Shown: piece by piece, positions 9,863 to 22,600 of the stretch
Position numbering within the stretch: position 1 is the first letter of the stretch
How the letters are laid out: each line of letters starts with the position of its first letter
NCBI GenBank assembly: GCA_963082875.1
Contig: OY720097.1
Span: 22,018,501-22,082,500, forward strand
DNA from: Corella eumyota
Taxonomy: Eukaryota > Chordata > Ascidiacea > Phlebobranchia > Corellidae
DNA: 64,000 bases
Direction of reading: 5' to 3'
The notes under the pieces: model-generated
Told to the model about the DNA's origin: nothing
Database searches by the model: none
Seen by the model: the letters and a program-made list of their open reading frames with translations, nothing else
Position numbers and translations under genes: made by a program

Positions 9863-12800
9863 ATGATCTTCAGAAGTTCTTTATTTCTGATTCTACTTGG
9901 ATTGATCTCAAGTTAGTAGTGGTTTTGTAAACAAAAGCATTCGTTAAATTAATTAATTGTAATAAAGTTTCAGTAATGTAACGAAAGGACGGTCAAGTTA
10001 TTAAATCAATAATAATAAAACTTGGAACCTATAACAGCTTTTAGTTCGTGCATAAGTACATGACTGCATTCTGTAAAATTTAACAAAACGCCCCCGTTTC
10101 AAACAGTTTGTAAGATAACATAATTTAATTCTAATTACACAGATGGTATATATTGTTTCATAATGTTGCATTGTTAAAAGTTTCAGGACAACTGATGGTA
10201 AAAAAACGCAATTTAAGGTAAAAAACGCAATTTAAAACTAATATTTTTTTAGGTGATGCTACTCAAATTTTGAGTGATTCCCAATTGATCCAATTCGAGG
10301 GCTTAATGCTGACAGAGGCCGAAGAAACTATTCCGAATCTGGGTGTTTTCGAAATGCCAGTGTCATGTGACGAACAATGTATTTATAACCTCATACAGCA
10401 ACTTTGGGAGGCTGTTCCAGATAATGTTAAATCGCAAATCACAATCGGCGGTAAGTGACGTCATACAAAATTAATTGTTAATGATCAAACAACCAGTGAT
10501 AGCTTTTTATCACTTGTTTGTTCGTTTAAGATTTACTCGTTGTTTTATTTACTCATTGTTTTAAAGTTATAAATATCTTGATTTTTTTACTAATTTAACT
10601 AATTTAATTTTCAAAATCGACTTACCCAGAAAAAGTTAAGTTAAACATTTATTCTCGAACTTTTTGCATGTAAAATCATAGTTTTGTTAAATGATTTCTG
10701 TTGTTTAACATAATTAATAACAAACTTTAAAAATCCAGATTTGAACGAATGTTTTCACGAGAGTTTGAACGAATGTAGCAGAAACGCGATGTGTACAAAC
10801 TTACTTGGGACATACAGATGTACTTGCAATCCTGGGTACAGAGATGCAACCCTTTCGCTTGATCGAGTTGGGAGCATTTGCGAAGGTGATACAACTTATT
10901 TTTAAACTAATACTCGTAAATATTTTTTACGTAAATATTTTAATGTATCTCTTTTTTAGATATTAACGAATGCGCTGAGAATTTGGATAACTGCCACGAC
11001 ACATTAGCAGTTTGTGGAAACTCTGTTGGATCTTTTGTTTGTACTTGTTTGCCTGGTTTTGTTGGGGATGGGTCTGTGTGTTCTGACATTAATGAATGCC
11101 AGCAAGGTGATTTTATAGTTTATACTTTTTATATATTTATTCATTTCCTGGTAAGATCGATTTCACGACCTAAACATGAAGTAAGTTAACTCCACCTAGC
11201 CTCGAGTTGACTTAGGCGGTTTGGGATAGTAAAGATTACTGGTTGTATTTTTTTCTCGGCAGTAGTTCATACTGTTTATAGTGCCTTACTTAAAGATGCT
11301 ACAGCATATAAGAGCAGTAGGAATCGAACCCAGAGCTTCATGTGGTGAAGCCGTGTGTTCTGACCACTACACCACGCTGCAGGCTTTAAACTTTAAATTT
11401 TACTTCCATGCTGCATTAAAAGTAAATAGTAATACACGTTAAAATGTTTTACAAAAAATCAGGCTAAAATTTGAATTTTATTTTCGCGTAGGAACCCATG
11501 ATTGTGACGAAAACGCGAACTGTCAAAATACTTTGGGGTCGTTTACTTGTGCTTGTAAAGACGGATATATAGGGGATGGGCGGAGTTGTGCGGATCATAA
11601 TGAGTGCGAATCCAATACGGATTTCTGCGATATTGATGCCACATGTGCCAATACTGAAGGTCATTTTTGCCAAAATTTTAACTTTTAGTGTTTTAAGAAA
11701 AATTAACAAATTTTACATAAACTTTTCTACATTATTTGTGACTAAATTAAGCCTGATTACCTTTCTTAAAATTTTTACTTATACACTTTAAACATTTCTG
11801 GTCACAGGCGGTCACGTATGTACATGTAACTCCGGGTTCACGGGAACCGGGGAGTGGTGCCAGGACCTGAACGAATGTACGGACCCCGATATTTGTGCCC
11901 GAATCTCCGGGTCCACATGCCGGAACACACACGGAAGCCACACTTGTAATTGCGAACAAGGATATGAACAGGTGGCGTAGCGAATGTGACGTCACAGTTA
12001 AGCGTGTTGTGACGTTAAAAAAACTACTACTTTTATCAATTTTGAATAATTTTTCACTTTAAAAAACAATTGAGCGGCACTTTGTGTAGTGGTTAAAACA
12101 TTTGGCTTCACTACATGAAGTCCTGGGTTTGACTCCCATTGTTCTTATGCTAATGCATTTTTAAGTAAGGCACAATAAACAGTATAAACACCTGCTGAGC
12201 CAACACGTAAATAGCAGTTTATTTATTGGGCAAATTTAATCTTTAATATCTTAAACTGCCATAACCAACCCAAGCCTGGGTCAGGGTAACATATGTTACT
12301 CTATGTTTAGGCTGTAAAGTCGACCTTCCCACATCAAAGATAAGTTATATATAAAAAAAAACTAATTCTACCTACAGACTGAGCAAGGCGAGGTTCGTTC
12401 TTGTACGGATATAAATGAATGTTTAGCTGCCCAACCAGTCTGTTTGGGAAGCTCAGCTTGTCAGAACACCGAGGGTAGTTTTACTTGTAACTGTGGCGAT
12501 GGACTTGCTTATAACGGTGAAGACTGTGTTGATATTAATGAGTGCCTACAAGCAGATGCCTGTACCGGTGATGATATGCAGTGTGTTAACTCACAGGTAA
12601 CTTGTTAATTTATTAAAAAAAGTTTATAAACACACACATATATAAAAATACGACATGTTAAAACTGTTAACAAAGGCTTAGCTACTAGCCTACTACTTAC
12701 TAAAAAAAAGAAACATTTTTATTGAGAATTTAAATACCAAAAAACGTCTTTTAAAACAATTTCGTTTAAAAATAAGCCTAACAACGCAATAAAGGCGTTT

Positions 12801-15638
12801 TTAATTTAATTTTTTAAAAAGCAAACACGTATACAAAATAATTAATTCGATTTATTTTTCAATTGGTAAATGTTGCTGTCATTTACTTTTTAATCTTACT
12901 TTTAGTTCAATATGTTAATAAAATAAGAAACAGCAAAACAGTTTAACACTAAACTTTGCTTCTTAACCAGTACCACCTCGCTAAAATAAGTTTAACTTAT
13001 AACTAACTAGTTTTAATTTTACTTTAGGGCTCTTTCACTTGTCAATGTTCGCCAGGTTTTGCTGCAGGAGGCGAAGGCTGTGTTGAAGTTAATCCTGGAT
13101 CATGTAACGACGATTGTGACGCAAACAATGGTATTTGTTTGGAGAATGGACAATGTGGTTGCAGAGAAGGTAGGCACTTTTCTAATTCAGCTACTTTTTT
13201 GTTTATCCTCAGCTGGTTATAAATTACAATAAATTAAAAAATAATAAAGAATATTTTAATTACAATAAAAGTGACATAACTGGTAAAACTTTTATTATCT
13301 ACTTGTTATTATCTAAATTTAAACACAAAAATTGGCAAAAGCAAAAATTCGTATTTTTTAATTAAAAAAATAACAACATATAAAATAAAAATAAAAATTT
13401 TGTTAATATGGTAATATAATGGCTGCCTCTGTTTTTACTAAAATATTCAACTTTTGACTAGGCTACGAATTAGACGGAGCTAACTGTGTAGACATCAACG
13501 AATGTTCAAACGATCCATGCCCTTTAAATTCCGAATGTCAAAACTTGGATGGCGGATTTAGTTGTCCTTGTTTGAGCGGCTTTGAACAAAACAATGATGG
13601 TCAATGTGTTGATATTAATGAGTGCTCCACAGCGTCCACCTGCGGGGAAAATTCCCAGTGTTCAAACACCGCGGGTAAATAAAATATTACAGCGTTTAAA
13701 AGTTATTACAAAACGTTAAATGATGCTATTTTCAATAAATTTTAAGTTTTTACCGGTTTAGTGACGTCATTGATAAATTTCAGGGTTTCCAAACTTTTTA
13801 AAAAGTGTTTCCAATTAAACATTTTTAATTTTCTTAAAGGTTCGTTTAGTTGTAGTTGTGACGAAGGCTATGAGTTTGCGCAAGGCTCGACAACTCGCTG
13901 CAATGACGTCAACGAGTGTGTGACGTCACCATGCGACGATAACGCCTCTTGTGACAACAATGATGGAAGTTTTACTTGTATTTGCAACGATGGTTTTGAA
14001 GGGAACGGATTTCGATGTGATGATAAAAATGAATGTGCTGAGGGAGCGTGTGATCACAATGCTGTGTGTACAAACATCCATGGGGGACACACTTGTACTT
14101 GTAACCAAGGTTACAGCGGGGATGGGATGACGTGTTCTGACGTAAATGAATGCGCGTTTGGAGGTAAAATTGTAAATATTTTTATAGTTTAAAAACTTGG
14201 TAAAAATTTAAAGTTACTTTTTTACCCGTAAAATTATCAACATTGCCCAATTAGCATAAAAAAATATTTAAAATGTATTAAAAACATTGCATTTTGTTGT
14301 TATTGGCACAAGTTCTAACAAAATGATGTTTTATTAAATCTGTTATATTACTATACATGTCTTAATTGTTGGACTAATAAGATTGCAATTCTACTTCATC
14401 TATATTATTTCCTTTAATAACTACGTCATATCCGCGAATAAGCTCTGCTTTATTGTTAATACTAAAGGAGACATAAGTCTGTGGGGTATTTAAACATAAA
14501 TAAATACATTTTTTAACAAATCACTAGTAATAAGAAAAATCTGAATTGGAAATAACCTTGTTTTTTTTAAAAATTTTCTTCTGTATAATATGCTTCTTGT
14601 TTAATTCAACAAAACAAAATGGCGACTAACTTTACCTATATTAATTTTAACAAATTAATGCACGTTTAATTTTGTAAGCCTGATTTCGTCATTTTAAGAC
14701 TTTAAAACTGCAACTATTTTCACTTTAATTATTTCTATTTACAATAACTTTTACTACTTCATTATTTAACAATTTTGTATTCTTACTTTTTAGATCCTTG
14801 TGGTGAGTTTGGTACTTGCACAAACACAGAAGGTTCCTTCACTTGCGTCTGTGCACAGGGGTACACTTTACAAGACAACATATGTGTTGATGAAGATGAA
14901 TGCTCGACAGGACGTCATCGTTGTCCTAGAGACGCGACTTGCAATAACAGAGCAGGAGGCTACGACTGTACTTGTCCTGCAGGTTCAACTTGGGTTCCTG
15001 ATTTGGAAGATTGTTTGGACATAAACGAATGTGAGAATGACGATGTGTGTCAAGACAATGCCTTTTGTTACAACACACAAGGATCACATACTTGTATTTG
15101 CCTGCTAGGGTGAGTTACTGAAATATTTTTGTGCTTATTTTACTAATCGCAGTCTAGAATATCTTTTAAAAAAGCAAGTGTTTTAAAACTGTATAGTACT
15201 CTTAAAATTCTATTTTTTAGATTTAAATTTGCTGCTGACGGGTCGTGTGTCGACATAGACGAATGTGCTGACAAGGGCGCGGAAATCTGTGCAAGTTTTG
15301 GCGGTGAATGCGTCAACGAAAACGGGGGGTACGAATGCGCTTGTCCGGAGGGGTACGAAACGTCCGGGCTTACTTGCGTACCGAAAGCGGGAAAATGCGG
15401 CGAAAATAACCCGTGCGATTCTGATGCTACTTGCGCTAGCGAAACACCAAGCACTTACACTTGTACTTGTACCAACGGCTTCTTCGGACCTGGTGAGTTT
15501 TGTTATGACCGGCAGACAGCCTGTGACACCGGTAACGCACCGGAAGGTGTATGTGCTGGGGCCGAATCGACCAAGTCTATGTTAGCTGTATTAGTAACTA
15601 CTTTTATGCTAGCTCTAACTATTGTATTACATTTCTAA
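9863..15638 (+). CDS. multi-EGF cell-surface protein, probably GPI-anchored
   Basis: Twelve exons join in phase to 834 residues: 9863-9911, 10253-10450, 10739-10885, 10960-11106, 11492-11659, 11808-11971, 12378-12596, 13028-13169, 13462-13674, 13840-14163, 14794-15109, 15221-15638. Exon 1 is a hydrophobic signal peptide (MIFRSSLFLILLGLISS). Residues 17-82 form a unique segment with two Cys. From about 83 to 790 there are about 17 EGF modules, most of the calcium-binding type (D-I/V-N/D-E-C start, C-x-N-T-x-G-S/G-F/Y-x-C core). The C-terminus ends in a hydrophobic run (MLAVLVTTFMLALTIVLHF) with no tail after it, preceded by small residues, as in GPI-attachment signals. Fibrillin- and nidogen-like cbEGF rods act in matrix or adhesion; no specific ortholog is recognised. 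Exon borders often fall inside EGF modules in phase 1. A poly(A) signal follows at 15803. Confidence 0.86.
11117..11383 (-). mobile_element. SINE-A copy in an intron of the EGF/GPI gene
   Basis: Inverted copy between exons 4 and 5. Tail near 11121, the conserved body (TCTCGAGTTGAC, CGGCAG.AG.TCATACTGTTTATAG, TACAGCAT..GAGCAGT) and the inverted tRNA-like head ending ACTACACCACGCTGCAGG. Diverged. Confidence 0.85.
12072..12360 (+). mobile_element. SINE-A copy abutting a splice acceptor
   Basis: Full-length sense copy: head GCGGCACTTTGTGTAGTGG (box-A-like), B box in GTCCTGGGTTTGACTCC, body and 3' tail ending in an A-run at 12360. The next exon of the EGF/GPI gene begins at 12378, so the A-run ends only 17 nt before it and the SINE fills most of that intron. 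Confidence 0.9.
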
Positions 15639-16625
15639 ATTAGCTAACATTTCAAGTATTTACATTTATTATGATATCTCAAAAATTGTAAAATATGTTT
15701 GACTAAATAATGTAAAAATCGAGTTATTTAAACTTACTTATATTCTTGATTATTTTTGTTTTATCTGTACAAAATCGTATCTTATACCTTTTCACTGATT
15801 TTAATAAACAGAAGAAAGCCTAACTTGTATATATAACTAATGACGTCAAAAACTATTAAATGACGTCATAGAAAGATGACTTTACTAGGTCTTTATTCAC
15901 AATAACAAATATAAAATAAAAATGGGCATAAATAACATTGTGCAAATACAAAATTAAAATGCTATTTTTTACAAAATTTAGTCATTTAAATCTATCGAAA
16001 TTAAATAGTTGGTAATTTTTTTAACAATAAAGCAGCATTAAAACAAAAATAAAAACTAATTCCGATATAATATTGAGGTAAACGTGGAAATATGATTGTC
16101 CCAATCAAAAATCAACATTGCTAGGCTGGTAAAAGTAATCCATTTTAACTTCTTAAAATGACCAGAAAAAGTCAAATAAAGCTTTTGACAACAATTTTCC
16201 AGTTATTCAAGTTATGTCAATACACAGTGCTTTATTTTGTTAAAGACATTTTTAATAACTTTACAATTTACACCAAATCTACAAATTTCAGACAACAAAA
16301 ACTGATACGACAACCAGCGAGTTAAACACATCTTTGGTAAATACTTTGAAGAAATAAAATCACAAAATAAATGAGTAAAGTTGTTACTATTTGAGTGTAA
16401 GTTAAAAATAAATAGAAGGAACACAAACAATTAAATTTAAAGAAACAAAATCACAGTAAGAATAATATTCCGCCGAATTAGGCCGCCGATGTTATAAAAA
16501 ACACATTTTTAAATAAATAGAAAAACGTGTTTAATTAGAAAAAAATGTGTAACATTCAACTTTAAATACGGAACTAAGTATTCAAAAACAAATAATATGA
16601 CATCACAATCACTCGTGTATAACGT
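15639..16625. other. convergent 3' flank between the EGF/GPI gene and ONECUT
   Basis: The two genes end towards each other. It contains the AATAAA at 15803 (plus) and a minus-strand AATAAA (TTTATT on plus) at 16231 that could serve ONECUT. Two TGACGTCA octamers lie 20 nt apart at 15841 and 15861. I see no other gene. Confidence 0.5.
15803..15808 (+). terminator. poly(A) signal of the EGF/GPI gene
   Basis: AATAAA lies 165 nt after the stop codon, in the expected position for 3' end formation. Confidence 0.55.
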
Positions 16626-19600
16626 TTATCGTGACGACACAAGATGGGAAGGATCAGCTGATAGCAAATGTTGTTGCGTTTGGTAGGAATGTAATAGTCC
16701 GCTAGACGACAGGTGTGAGCCACCGAGCATTGGGTTGTTTTGACTCGAGTGGTGAGACTGCGGTAAACTGTGCAAGTTGTGGGAGCCGGGAAAATGTAAA
16801 TGGCCACTAGGTGACGGGCACAACGAGGGTACTAACCCCCCTACTCCACTGGAGCTCGAATAAGAGACTCTCCCTTCCGTATTGGCAGTGTTGCCGTGAT
16901 AAAGTTGGTTAGTGCTCGAATTCATGACGTCATCTTCTTCGTTTAAATCTTTCGCGTTTCCGAAACAGGCGCCGTCGTCATCTTGCCATTTGTCCAAACT
17001 ACGCCGTCTAGCGTTCATAAAAAAGTTGCTGACCGTGGTCACTTCTAACCCCAACTGTTGAGATATTTGAATCTATAAAATATTAAAAATAAATAATTAT
17101 TTTAAATTTTTTTTTTAATTTTTTAATGTTAAAATCAACTTTTACTTTATATACTAATAACTTTATTTCCAAATACGTTTTTAGACTTATAGAGTTAAAA
17201 AATAAAAACAATTTATTTATTAATTTAATATTAAAAAGAAGTCAAGGCTCTAACAGGTTACCAAAAATTAATAGTAAGATTTTTTAAATAACTATTGACG
17301 AAAATTTTAAAGTTCTTGTAATTAAAAATTAATTAAATTAATTTGTGTAAACGGTATCGTTTATGTCATGTTTTAAATTATAAAAAATTGATTTTGTTAT
17401 TTTTTCCTGTCGCTTTAAAGTAATATATGTGTTATAACCTTTTTATTACATTTATTAATGCACAAACCGGCAGCGTGGTGTAGTGGTTAGAATACTTTGC
17501 TACACCACACATGAGGTCGTGGGTTCAATCTCCACTGATCTCATGCTGTAGCGCCCTTGAGTAAGGCGCTTTAAACGGTATGAATTCCTGCTGAGCCAGC
17601 ACTTAATCAGCAGTATAATTATCGGGCAATCATAATCTATAATATCCCAAACTGCCAAAGGCAACTCGAGACTGGGTCAGAGTAACTAATGTTACTCTAT
17701 GTTTAAGTCGCGCATTCGACTTTCCCACATCGAGGATAAAGATATATACAAAAAAAACTTTATCATAATCGTCTACCTGCATTTCCTTTGATGGTCGTTT
17801 ACTTTCTTTAAATATCGCATGAAGAGTTCTTCTCTGTAGATCGGTGAAAACTAATCTTGGTTTCTTAGGCGCTGGGACCTGACTTTCATAACCCTTGTCA
17901 TCTTCTTTTCGCTTACATGCTGTAGATATATTAAAAGTGAGTTAGTTTAAAAAAAAATTTTAAAAGTGTAAAACAAAAATATTATAAATTTAAAAAAAAA
18001 TTAGTAAAAAATAACAACAGCCCTTTTCCATAAAAAAGCCTTTTAAATTTATTTATACATATAAGTAAATATAATAACATAAGTTATAACTGAATTATAA
18101 ATTATAAAAAATTAATAAATTATAAAAATAAATGAATGTCAAGAAATATTGAAATTATGTAACTTTTACTTTTTATCTTTTAGTTTGTTTAAGTAATTAA
18201 AATTAAAATTATTAACTAAGATTATTAAAAACAGTTAGAAACGCTTTTAAACAGTTTAATATCATGTATATAATCTGCTATTCTTTGTTTTATTAATTAA
18301 AAAAAGTTCATTGGTTGTATTTATAGTTGAAATAATGTAAATATAATTTAAAGTAAAAAAAATAATTCAAATATTGTAAAAAAACTCGTATTAATTTAAA
18401 ATTGTATTTATTTATTTTAATTTTAAACCAAATTATAAAAAATGTGTTCTTAATAATATTTCTATTTAAAGAAAATTGCTAATAAATTCATAAATGTGTA
18501 TTTATTATTCGACTTCCGCCAAAATATTTATTTTATTGAAATATTATTATAAGGCAGACGTTAATCATTATCGAGAAAACGTTGTAGCAATAAAATTAAA
18601 ATGTTAAAACCCTCGCATTTTCAATCACTTGAAACCTAAACATCAAATTAAATTATTTTGGCCCCAAATTTTGATTTTAATTTTATCTTATTCAAAAGTG
18701 TTATGCTGATAAAATCAATACAACAACCATTTTCTAATTTTCTTATTTTATGCTGACTTTATTTTCAATTCTCATTTAAGTATTTTACAGCTAGCGATAC
18801 ACGGTTTAAAGTCTTGTTTTTTTCGCTAATTTTTGACGAATATTTTCTATAATATTTTTCGTTTATGTCAATGGAATTACATCGAGTAAGGCGGCAATTT
18901 AGCGCAAAATAATCGAATAAGTCAAGCTACGAAAAGCTTACAATAAAAATAATAAAGCCCAAAAAATAGGCGAAATTCCTGAAGCAGGTTTAACAGACCT
19001 CATTGAATTACAATTTTGTTTTATTTTTTGAATTTTTTTTTATCTAATTTGATTTAAGAAAATATTATTTCTTTAAAGATTAAAAAACAGTCTTTAATGT
19101 ATTTAGCTGATAAATGATTTTAGCATATGATTCATTCTAGACAAAATGTTAGTGATTTAATCTTATTATCATCATCAAAGTTTAAGTAAAAAAAAAACAA
19201 TATATTAACATTAACAAAGTAACAAATTTTATTCTATTAGAATTACATAAAATAAGTTATAGATTTATAATTTGCTATAATAAGTTAAAACCACCGATAG
19301 CTATCTACTTTAAATAAATATGTTATTGAATAAGATGTACAGAAGTTGTTGTAAAAGTGTGTTTTACATTGAATCCGTGAAACAAATTTCAGTGCGGTCC
19401 TAACAATTATTTTTCCGTCCCTAAGGTACCGGTACGCGAGTTGTAAATAATTGTACTTTGCTGCAACGGGTTTTAAAAAGCCTTTCCCTGAGCACAGAGT
19501 GACTGAAAATAGATGTAAAGAAATAGGGAAAATCACGGAGGTTTTATTAGACTAACAGCTTGCGCTAAGAAAAAAAAATCGCGGGCCAGACTGTTTTGAA

Positions 19601-22600
19601 TGAAAATAAGAAAGCGAAAATTAAAGAAAAAGGTGTGGCTGAATATTTTTTCTCTTATCTTTCTAAACGTAAATTTTTTGGGCATTTTTATTTAAGTTTT
19701 AATGCAGTTTTTTACAAAAATTATATGCAATAAAATGTCTAACTTAATATGTCAAGTTTTATATACTTTTAAAGGTTTCTAATTTGTTTATTTTTATCCT
19801 TTTTTGCTATAAATGCCACATGTAATTTGCTTTTTAAAAAACAAACGCTATTCTTTTTGACGTCATAATCACATCACTCATTCGCAGGTGACATTAAACT
19901 CTAATTAACCTTAAACCGAATGTAATCCTTTTGTTAATTACCACAAAAACTAAAAAAATTCTTCGGAATTATCCTAAACAAACAAACACACTAACATTAA
20001 ACAGGAAAAAGGATTTTGCTTTTTTTGAACGGAATTTGATTGTTTTAGTTTTAATTCGGGACTTAGCCAACGCTGGATGACACTTTACACTCTTATAGCC
20101 TTACAGCTGGCCCGCATAACCCACCATCTGCCTATGTCGTCATAGACACCCAACAATGGTTGTTTGTTCAAATGTTATCCGCTAATAAAATGTGTGTATT
20201 GTTACGACATAGAAATCAAATATTATTTTTTGTCGCGAGGCTCTAGAATAAGGTGGATTTAATTAAATTTAAAATCATTTTTGAGTGATTGAAAAAAAAT
20301 ATTATTTTTTAAAGGTAAATGACTTTAAAAAGAAATTTAAATAAAATATTTAATAGAAAAATAAAAACAAAATGGCGACCCTGGATATTGAAAAAAATAT
20401 CCTAAAAATCATTTATACAATGTTTTAACCATAAGCAACACTTTTATATAAAAGAATTAGAAAAATATAAATGCTTTGCCAGTTTTAAACGAAATTCAAT
20501 ACGCGAAAAATTGATTACTGCTAGCCCATTGATTATTGGAATACTAATACCTCAATAATCAATAATTTGAAATATTTCGCTCGTTTTGAATGTTTTGGTT
20601 TGTTGAAACAATTAATTAATTGTTAAAGCATTGTTACTGTTACTTTCATTGTTATTATCTAATTTGTTTTTAATTGTTAAGGGTTATTATATTGAATTTA
20701 TATATATTTAAAAATTTTTTCTTTATTTTACAAGGGAACATAGCTAATGTTAAGGCTGAATAAAAAGTATGTCAATTTTTAAATAGTATTTATTGTCTTA
20801 TATATCATGGTGTAAAAAATATTTTTAGTATTTGAGTACATTTTTTTGGCTTATTCAAAGAAATGTTTGTTAAAAAAGGCAACAGTTTTTACTGAAAAAG
20901 TAATTAATATTTCCTGGTTTTAAATAAGTTAGAGCAACAAAAAGCAACTGACAATTGCTTCTGGTGAACAAATACTCGAAATACGGCCATCAAAAGCAAT
21001 TAAGTTGCTACTCGAAACTTCAAATAACTCCGTTTTACTGGTTATAATTGTCCCATATTTTCTACTGTTGTAATATTGTATCTATACCATGTTGTTATAT
21101 CAAAAATTTTAAAGCCCTGTTCTTTTAAAGATATTACAATTTAATATTTTATGTTATAAATATTTTAAAATGTAAATTAAAATTTTGTGTTTAATATTAT
21201 TTTTTAGTTACAATATATATGCTATCGATAATACATTAATAAAACCTATTTAAAAGGAGTATAGTTTTTAATATTATGCTTAATATAATGTAATGACATT
21301 TTTTATCCAATTAATTTAGTTAATTTTACGGACATTTACCTATAGCCGGTTCTTTTAATAACTTAAAATAAGATTAAAAACCTGCTCACAAAAGGGCAAA
21401 AAATCCAAAAACGTTTAAGGGTTTATAAAATTTATAAGCACAGTAAAAGCTTCGTTGAAAAAGTTAAAACAATTAAGTAAATTAATCCATTCCTCCATTA
21501 GGGGAACGAGTAATCTTATTTAAGGCGCGTGGCAGCGATAAAAAAGAAGAGCCTTCAGTTACATATGGCTTAACTATAAGGCACATCTGTGCATTTGTAA
21601 CACCAGTATTCAAGGCTTTTTAAACAGAGTGCGTGATTTTGGGTTTTAAAGCACGAACCTATATAGACGGAAAATTAAAAATCATCAAAAGTTATCGATT
21701 TTTTGTTCTCCCAGAGGATTCAAACACAAATGTAATGCGTATTGCGGTAGATAGTTACATGTTCTTGTAATATATGATACGCATAGCCCACGCAATTCGC
21801 ATTTCGCAAGTGTTTTAACATTTTCAGGCGGGTTTTAACTTTTAATTTTTTTATTTATAAAAGTGTGAATTATTTTTCGCGCTGTTTTTATTTCTGTCGC
21901 ATTTTTGATCAAATTTCGGATAAAATCCCCCCGTTTTTGTTGTTTTTGTCCCGCAGTTACGTTTTCCGTTCCTAGCATGACCTACGTCATCACTAAACTA
22001 AAACAAAAAGCGAATTAAGCAAGATTAAGAATTCGCACAAAAAACCACACTTGTCCTTTGCGTGTAAACCGTCCCTTAAACAACCGGGAAATTACGATTT
22101 CGTCGTTTATTCGCTCATAATGCTTAATCAAGTGCAAGCCGCGGCTTGAACAATAGAAGAACAATTAAATCGCGCGACGCGTGGTCACTGGTCATCGAAG
22201 TGAAGCTAATCGCGAAGCTTCATTATGCCAAAACCGTCTGCGTCCCTTTGAGAATTTGACGTTCTCGTTTCATTAGCGATAAACATAGAGAAATAATCAA
22301 CGAAATGTAGGTCCACTGAGTTCTTCGCCATCTGTTTAGTAATTAGTGGAAGCAGCGAAATTCCTTGTGCGCGAGGTTCCCGACATTTTTAAATAAAACC
22401 TTAATTTTAAACGTCGCAAAAATTTAAAAAAAACTTATTTTAAATATTTTTAAGTAAATTTTTCCAGTAATAATAAAGATATAACCCCATGCATTTTACT
22501 TTTATTTTCTTTTTTATTTAAGTTATAATTTAAAAGCTAATTTTTTACGACTATTTTGATAAATCGCGCGTACTATTAATGACGTGGTTATAATGATTTG

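Noticed and set aside
17467-17540. tRNA gene
   Set aside because: The A- and B-box-like sequences belong to the head of a dispersed SINE; the same head occurs many times, fused to SINE bodies, and does not fold into a clean cloverleaf.
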